Shown here one piece after another: positions 60,357 to 64,000 of a stretch of DNA of 64,000 bases. The position numbers were made by a program, and so were the translations under genes. Positions within the stretch are counted from its first letter, which is position 1, and every line of letters begins with the position of its first letter. The notes beneath the pieces are model-generated. The model was not told the origin of the DNA, ran no database searches, and worked only from the letters and a program-made list of their open reading frames with translations. This stretch comes from CAWCXF01 sp963799455 (lineage in GTDB: Bacteria; Pseudomonadota; Alphaproteobacteria; Rhodobacterales; Rhodobacteraceae): positions 186,001 through 250,000 of the forward strand of contig CAWCXF010000005.1 in NCBI GenBank assembly GCA_963799455.1. The letters run 5' to 3'.

Positions 60357-61235
60357 GTGAGGCTCGCCTACATGGGCACGCCCGACTTCGCGGTGCCGGC
60401 GCTCGACGCGCTGCACGAGGCCGGGCACGAGATCGCGGCCGCCTACACCCAGCCGCCGCGCCCGGCGGGGCGGGGCGGCCGGCCGCGGCCCTCGCCGGTG
60501 CAGCGCCGGGCGGAGGCGCTGGGGATCCCCGTGCGGACGCCCGCGAGCCTGCGCGACGCGCAGGCGCAGGCGGCGTTCGCGGCGCTCGGCGCCGAGGTGG
60601 CGGTGGTGGCGGCCTACGGGCTGATCCTGCCGCCCGCGGTGCTGGGGGCGCCTGCGCGCGGCTGCCTCAACATCCACGCCTCCCTGCTGCCGCGCTGGCG
60701 GGGTGCCGCGCCGATCCACCGCGCCGTGATGGCCGGGGACGCCGAGACGGGCGTGTGCGTGATGGCGATGGAGGCGGGGCTCGACACCGGGCCGGTGCTC
60801 CTGCGCGAGGCGACGCCGATCGGCCCCGAGGAGACGACGGGCGACCTGCACGACCGGCTCGCCGCGATGGGCGCGCGCGCGATCGTGGAGGCGCTGGGGC
60901 GGCTCGACGCGCTGGTGCCGGAGCCGCAACCTGCCCACGGCGTGACCTACGCCGCCAAGATCGACAAAGCCGAGGCGCGGGTGGACTGGAGCCGCCCGGC
61001 CGTGGAGGTGGACCGCCTGATCCGGGGCCTCTCGCCCTGGCCCGGCGCCTGGACGGAGTGGCAGGGCCGACGCCTGAAGCTCCTGCGCTCGCGCCTGGGC
61101 GAGGGCGCCCTGACGTTCCCTTGCGGCGACGGCTCGGTCGAGGTGACCGAGGTCCAGCCCGAGGGAAGAAGCCGGATGTCGGCGGCGGCGTTCCTGCGGG
61201 GGTCTGGGGGCACGCGTGCCCCCAGCCTTACTTGA
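60357..61235 (+). CDS. fmt: Methionyl-tRNA formyltransferase
   Basis: 292 residues. Formylates initiator Met-tRNA. Motifs: LAYMGTPDFAVPALDALHEAG, LNIHASLLPRWRGAAPIHRA with the catalytic residues, MAMEAGLDTGPVLL, and a C-terminal domain (VTYAAKIDKAEARVDWSR). Start is GTG 60357. The tail GSGGTRAPSLT comes from a palindromic element. Its end overlaps convergent rnhA by 8 bp. Confidence 0.95.
   Translation: MRLAYMGTPDFAVPALDALHEAGHEIAAAYTQPPRPAGRGGRPRPSPVQRRAEALGIPVRTPASLRDAQAQAAFAALGAEVAVVAAYGLILPPAVLGAPARGCLNIHASLLPRWRGAAPIHRAVMAGDAETGVCVMAMEAGLDTGPVLLREATPIGPEETTGDLHDRLAAMGARAIVEALGRLDALVPEPQPAHGVTYAAKIDKAEARVDWSRPAVEVDRLIRGLSPWPGAWTEWQGRRLKLLRSRLGEGALTFPCGDGSVEVTEVQPEGRSRMSAAAFLRGSGGTRAPSLT
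61196..61226 (+). repeat. Dispersed palindromic element, copy 5
   Basis: Short copy with the exact core GGGGGCACGCGTGCCCCC (61206-61223) after TGCGGGGGTCT. It is inside the 3' end of fmt. Confidence 0.87.
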
Positions 61236-61677
61236 ACGGCGCCATCCCCTGCCTGGCGAGCGCATCGGCCCGCTCGTTCTCCGCGTGTCCCGCATGCCCC
61301 TTGACCCAGGTCCAGGCGACCTCGTGGCGCGCCTGCGCCTCGTCGAGCCTGCGCCACAGATCCTCGTTCTTGACGGGCTTGCGGGTGGAGGTAAGCCAGC
61401 CCGACCGCTTCCACGACCGGAGCCACTGGGTGATGCCGCCCTTCACGTAGGCGCTGTCGGTGACGACGGTGAGGCGCGAGGGCCGCTCCAGGGCCTCCAG
61501 CGCGTGGATCGCGGCCAAGAGCTCCATGCGGTTGTTGGTGGTCATGCGCTCGCCGCCCGACAGCTCGCGCTCGCGCAGGACGCGATCCCCCTCGCGGGCG
61601 AGGAGCAGCGCGCCCCAGCCGCCGGGGCCGGGGTTCCCCGAGCAGGCGCCGTCGGTGTAGGCGAAGAGCTCAGGCAC
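61228..61677 (-). CDS. rnhA: Ribonuclease HI
   Basis: 149 residues. Cuts RNA in RNA:DNA hybrids. Catalytic set: Asp in AYTDGACSGNPGPGGWGALL, Glu in NNRMELLAAI, Asp in VVTDSAYVKGGI, Asp in ENERADALARQG. Size and order are standard; it overlaps the upstream methyltransferase by 8 bp. Confidence 0.97.
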   Translation of the reverse strand: MPELFAYTDGACSGNPGPGGWGALLLAREGDRVLRERELSGGERMTTNNRMELLAAIHALEALERPSRLTVVTDSAYVKGGITQWLRSWKRSGWLTSTRKPVKNEDLWRRLDEAQARHEVAWTWVKGHAGHAENERADALARQGMAPFK

Positions 61678-62269
61678 CCGGGCGCTCGGCCGTCCAGATG
61701 ACGTAGGCGCTGGGCGTGTCCGCGAAGCCGTCGGCCACGCCCTCGCGATGCGCGAGCGGAGTGAGGCCCGCGTCCGAAAGGAGGCCGCGCAGCTTCTCGA
61801 CGCCGTAGTAGACGTAGAAGCGCCCCAGCGCGTCGCGCCCCTCGCCCTCGCCGGTCTTCAGGCCGAGATGGAGCCGGCCGCCGGGGCGCAGGACGCGAGC
61901 GATGGCGGCGAGGTGGCGCGGCAGGTCGGCGCGGGGTGCGTGCAGGAGCGAGAAGTTGGCCCAGACGCCGTCGTAGAGGGCGCGGGCGTCGAGATCGTCG
62001 AAGCGGGCGAGGCGGGCCTCGATCCCGTGGCGCTCGCGGGCGAGGCGGACCATGGCGGGCGATGCGTCCCAGGCCTCCACGTCGAGGCCCGCGTCGCGCA
62101 TCATCGCGGCCGAGTTCCCCGGCCCGCATCCGAGGTCGAGCGCCCGCCCGCCCGGCGGCAGGGCGCCCATGAAGGCGCGCAGGTCGGCGTCGGGCTCGCT
62201 GCGCGAGAAGCGGGCGGCGTAGTCGGCCGCGCGGGCCTCGTAGACGGCGAGGGTGGCGGGGTCGCTCAC
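61670..62269 (-). CDS. Class I SAM-dependent methyltransferase
   Basis: 199 residues. Motif I ALDLGCGPGNSAAMMRDAG, motif II VWANFSLLHAPRADLPRHL, motif III LRPGGRLHLGLKTGEGEGRD, near-UbiE/Tam form. Substrate unknown. Starts at a GTG (62269) overlapping the DUF3429 gene stop (GTGA). Confidence 0.88.
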   Translation of the reverse strand: MSDPATLAVYEARAADYAARFSRSEPDADLRAFMGALPPGGRALDLGCGPGNSAAMMRDAGLDVEAWDASPAMVRLARERHGIEARLARFDDLDARALYDGVWANFSLLHAPRADLPRHLAAIARVLRPGGRLHLGLKTGEGEGRDALGRFYVYYGVEKLRGLLSDAGLTPLAHREGVADGFADTPSAYVIWTAERPGA

Positions 62270-62715
62270 GCCACCGTCACGAGGAGGCAGGCCACGACGA
62301 TCGCCGTCAGCGGCACCCGCAGCCGCATCCACCAGGGCGGCGCGAGCCCCTGGCCCCAGAACAGCCAGTCGAGGCCGAGGAGGCCGAGGAAGCCGAAGAT
62401 CAGCGAGGTCGCGGCCGGGACCGGCCCGCCGCCGGTGAAGAGGAAGGCCCAGAGCGCCGGGATCACCGAGAGCGCGTAGCCGGCCGCGGCGACGGCGCCG
62501 GAGGCCTTGGTGGCGAAGCCCCACAGCACGCCCGACATGAACGAGAGGATCACGGCGCCGTAGAAGACCTGGACGTAGGGGCCGACGAACCGGGGCCCGA
62601 GGAGCCCCATCCCGAGCGCCGCCGCGCCGTCCGACCACAGCGTCAGCGCGCCCCAGAGGAAGGGGATCGCGCCCGCGAGCCCGAGGACCAGCGCCGCGCG
62701 CGGCACCGGGCTCAC
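62266..62715 (-). CDS. DUF3429 membrane protein
   Basis: 149 residues with four or five hydrophobic helices: VLGLAGAIPFLWGALTL, VQVFYGAVILSFMSGVLWG, ALSVIPALWAFLF, LIFGFLGLLGLDWLFWG and LTAIVVACLL. The GVLWGFAT and DWLFWGQGLAP-type segments are DUF3429 features. Role unknown. GTG start at 62715. Confidence 0.85.
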   Translation of the reverse strand: MSPVPRAALVLGLAGAIPFLWGALTLWSDGAAALGMGLLGPRFVGPYVQVFYGAVILSFMSGVLWGFATKASGAVAAAGYALSVIPALWAFLFTGGGPVPAATSLIFGFLGLLGLDWLFWGQGLAPPWWMRLRVPLTAIVVACLLVTVA

Positions 62716-62926
62716 GCATGGGCTCCCGAGGCGGTCGCGGACGGCCGCGGGGTCGAGGCTCGACGGGACGCGCGCCCCCTCCCCCGCGCGCCCACCGTCC
62801 CGAGGGGCGGAGCGGGCCGCGCCCCGCCATGTCGGCGAGGTCCGGTCGGCGTTCCGGCGCGAGGCGGCGCCATGACCGTCCCCCCCGCCTCCGGCACCCC
62901 GGGACGGCCCTCCCGGGGCAGGACGC

Positions 62927-63877
62927 TCACGCCGGCTCGCGCAGGGCGCGGGGCACCTTGAACTCGACGTCCTCGCGCGCGGTGACGATCTCGCGCATCG
63001 AGACCGCGTAGCGGGCGCGAAAGGCGTCCACCACGTCGTCCACCAGCACCTGCGGCGCGCTGGCGCCCGCCGTCAGCCCGACCGTGCGCGCGCCCTCCAG
63101 GGCGCGCCAGTCGATGTCGGCGGCCGTGGGGACGAGCTGGGCGTAGCCGCAGCCCGCCTTGGCCGCGACCTCCACGAGCCGGCGCGAGTTCGAGGAGTTG
63201 GGCGAGCCCACCACCAGGAGCGCGTCGCACTCCCCCGCCATCGCCTTGACGGCCGCCTGCCGGTTGGTGGTGGCGTAGCAGATGTCCTCCTTGCGCGGTC
63301 CCCGGATCGCGGGGAAGCGCGCCTGGAGCGCGGCCACGACCTCGGCCGCGTCGTCCACGCTGAGGGTGGTCTGGGTGATGTAGGCGAGCCGCTCGGGGTC
63401 GCGCACCGCCAGGCGCGCCACCTGCTCGGGGGTCTCGACCAGCAGCACCTCGCCGGGCGGGAGCTGGCCCATGGTGCCCACCGTCTCGGGGTGGCCGGCA
63501 TGCCCGATCATGACCATCTGGAGCCCGGCCTCGTGATGGCGCGCGGCCTCGTTGTGGACCTTGGAGACGAGCGGGCAGGTGGCGTCCACGTAGATCATCT
63601 CGCGCGCCATCGCCTCGGCGGGCACGGCCTTGGGCACGCCGTGGGCGGAGAAGATCACGGGGCGGTCGCCCGGGCACTCGTCGAGCTCCTCGACGAACAC
63701 CGCGCCCTTCTCGCGCAGCGTGTCGACGACGTGGCGGTTGTGGACGATCTCGTGGCGCACGTAGACCGGCGCGCCCCAGCGCTCCAGCGCCAGCTCGACG
63801 ATCCTGATGGCGCGGTCGACGCCGGCGCAAAAGCCGCGCGGCGCGGCCATGAGGAGCGTGAGGGCGGGCCTGTCCAT
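62927..63877 (-). CDS. ispH: 4-hydroxy-3-methylbut-2-enyl diphosphate reductase
   Basis: 316 residues. Last enzyme of the MEP isoprenoid route, with a [4Fe-4S] cluster. The three cluster cysteines are visible: Cys17 in PRGFCAGVDRAI, Cys101 in DATCPLVSKVH, and Cys200 in EDICYATTNRQ; HGVPKAVP and GSPNSSNSRRL are also conserved. Right-most gene of the window; upstream sequence (63878-64000) has no further gene. Confidence 0.98.
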   Translation of the reverse strand: MDRPALTLLMAAPRGFCAGVDRAIRIVELALERWGAPVYVRHEIVHNRHVVDTLREKGAVFVEELDECPGDRPVIFSAHGVPKAVPAEAMAREMIYVDATCPLVSKVHNEAARHHEAGLQMVMIGHAGHPETVGTMGQLPPGEVLLVETPEQVARLAVRDPERLAYITQTTLSVDDAAEVVAALQARFPAIRGPRKEDICYATTNRQAAVKAMAGECDALLVVGSPNSSNSRRLVEVAAKAGCGYAQLVPTAADIDWRALEGARTVGLTAGASAPQVLVDDVVDAFRARYAVSMREIVTAREDVEFKVPRALREPA

Positions 63878-64000
63878 GACCCCGACATACGGGGTTCTCG
63901 GCCGGGATCAAGCGGCGGGGACCGCGCCCCACGGACGCGGGTCCGGACGCCGACTGCGGGTCTGGGCGCCGACTGTGGGTCCGGGCGCCGACCGCCAGGG

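Overview
The window is very GC-rich, and nearly every real gene shows strong G/C bias at third codon positions. Gene content and order point to an alphaproteobacterium of the order Rhodobacterales (a Rhodobacter/Paracoccus relative). The evidence is a tad/cpa pilus locus, divergent regA and regB redox regulators, a hemY-mitofilin-hemD cluster facing tsaD-gpsA-EVE, and a CbiX-type cobalamin operon containing a CbiG-CobJ fusion. Assignment to a genus is not possible from sequence alone.

Layout. 1-9.6 kb: minus-strand tad (Flp pilus) assembly operon, from rcpC/cpaB through the secretin, an OmpA-like lipoprotein, cpaE, cpaF, tadB, tadC and two TPR lipoproteins to a prepilin peptidase cut by the window edge. 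9.7-12.8 kb: a 3-oxoacid CoA-transferase operon with a blue-light (LOV) histidine kinase and a carboxymuconolactone-decarboxylase-like gene between its two subunit genes. 13.5-18.0 kb: topA and dprA. 18.0-25.2 kb: an accessory island ending at tRNA-Thr. It holds a primase-like TOPRIM protein, a Spo11/Topo VI-A-like TOPRIM protein, a DUF927 ATPase, an exactly mirror-symmetric array of twelve heptamers, an IS5-family element that has replaced most of a DNA methyltransferase gene, and a RelB/YafQ toxin-antitoxin pair. 25.4-34.2 kb: hemY, a mitofilin-like gene and hemD, then tsaD, gpsA and an EVE-domain gene. 32.4-36.7 kb: a stretch with an unusual number of single-base frameshifts (ester cyclase remnant, gpsA, SLC13 transporter, DUF2853), either decay or poor consensus. 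36.8-47.2 kb: ahcY, a methyltransferase, an HD hydrolase, a LysR regulator, regA and regB, a PAS protein and an NDUFA9-like reductase. 47.3-50 kb: tRNA-Leu followed by a broken PemK-like toxin gene and a hybrid of a truncated second IS5 copy and an IS1-family element. 50.1-57.4 kb: a tightly overlapped cobalamin (corrin ring) operon. 57.4-63.9 kb: a PatB/MalY-type C-S lyase, two peptide deformylases and fmt, then rnhA, a methyltransferase, a DUF3429 protein and ispH.

How the genes work together. The tad genes build one surface fibre machine. topA and dprA are housekeeping DNA-processing genes. hemD and a HemY-like protein belong to the heme branch, and the cbi/cob operon to the corrin branch, of tetrapyrrole synthesis. 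RegA/RegB is the redox switch that commonly controls such pathways in this group. def and fmt form the formyl-methionine cycle.

Three patterns stand out: the 192-bp mirror-symmetric GTCGGAC/GTCCGAC array beside the replication-like module; a dispersed palindromic element with core GGGGGCACGCGTGCCCCC, present five times in 10 kb and read through as part of four proteins; and repeated low-complexity expansions (Gly/Ala/Pro) inside otherwise standard enzymes.
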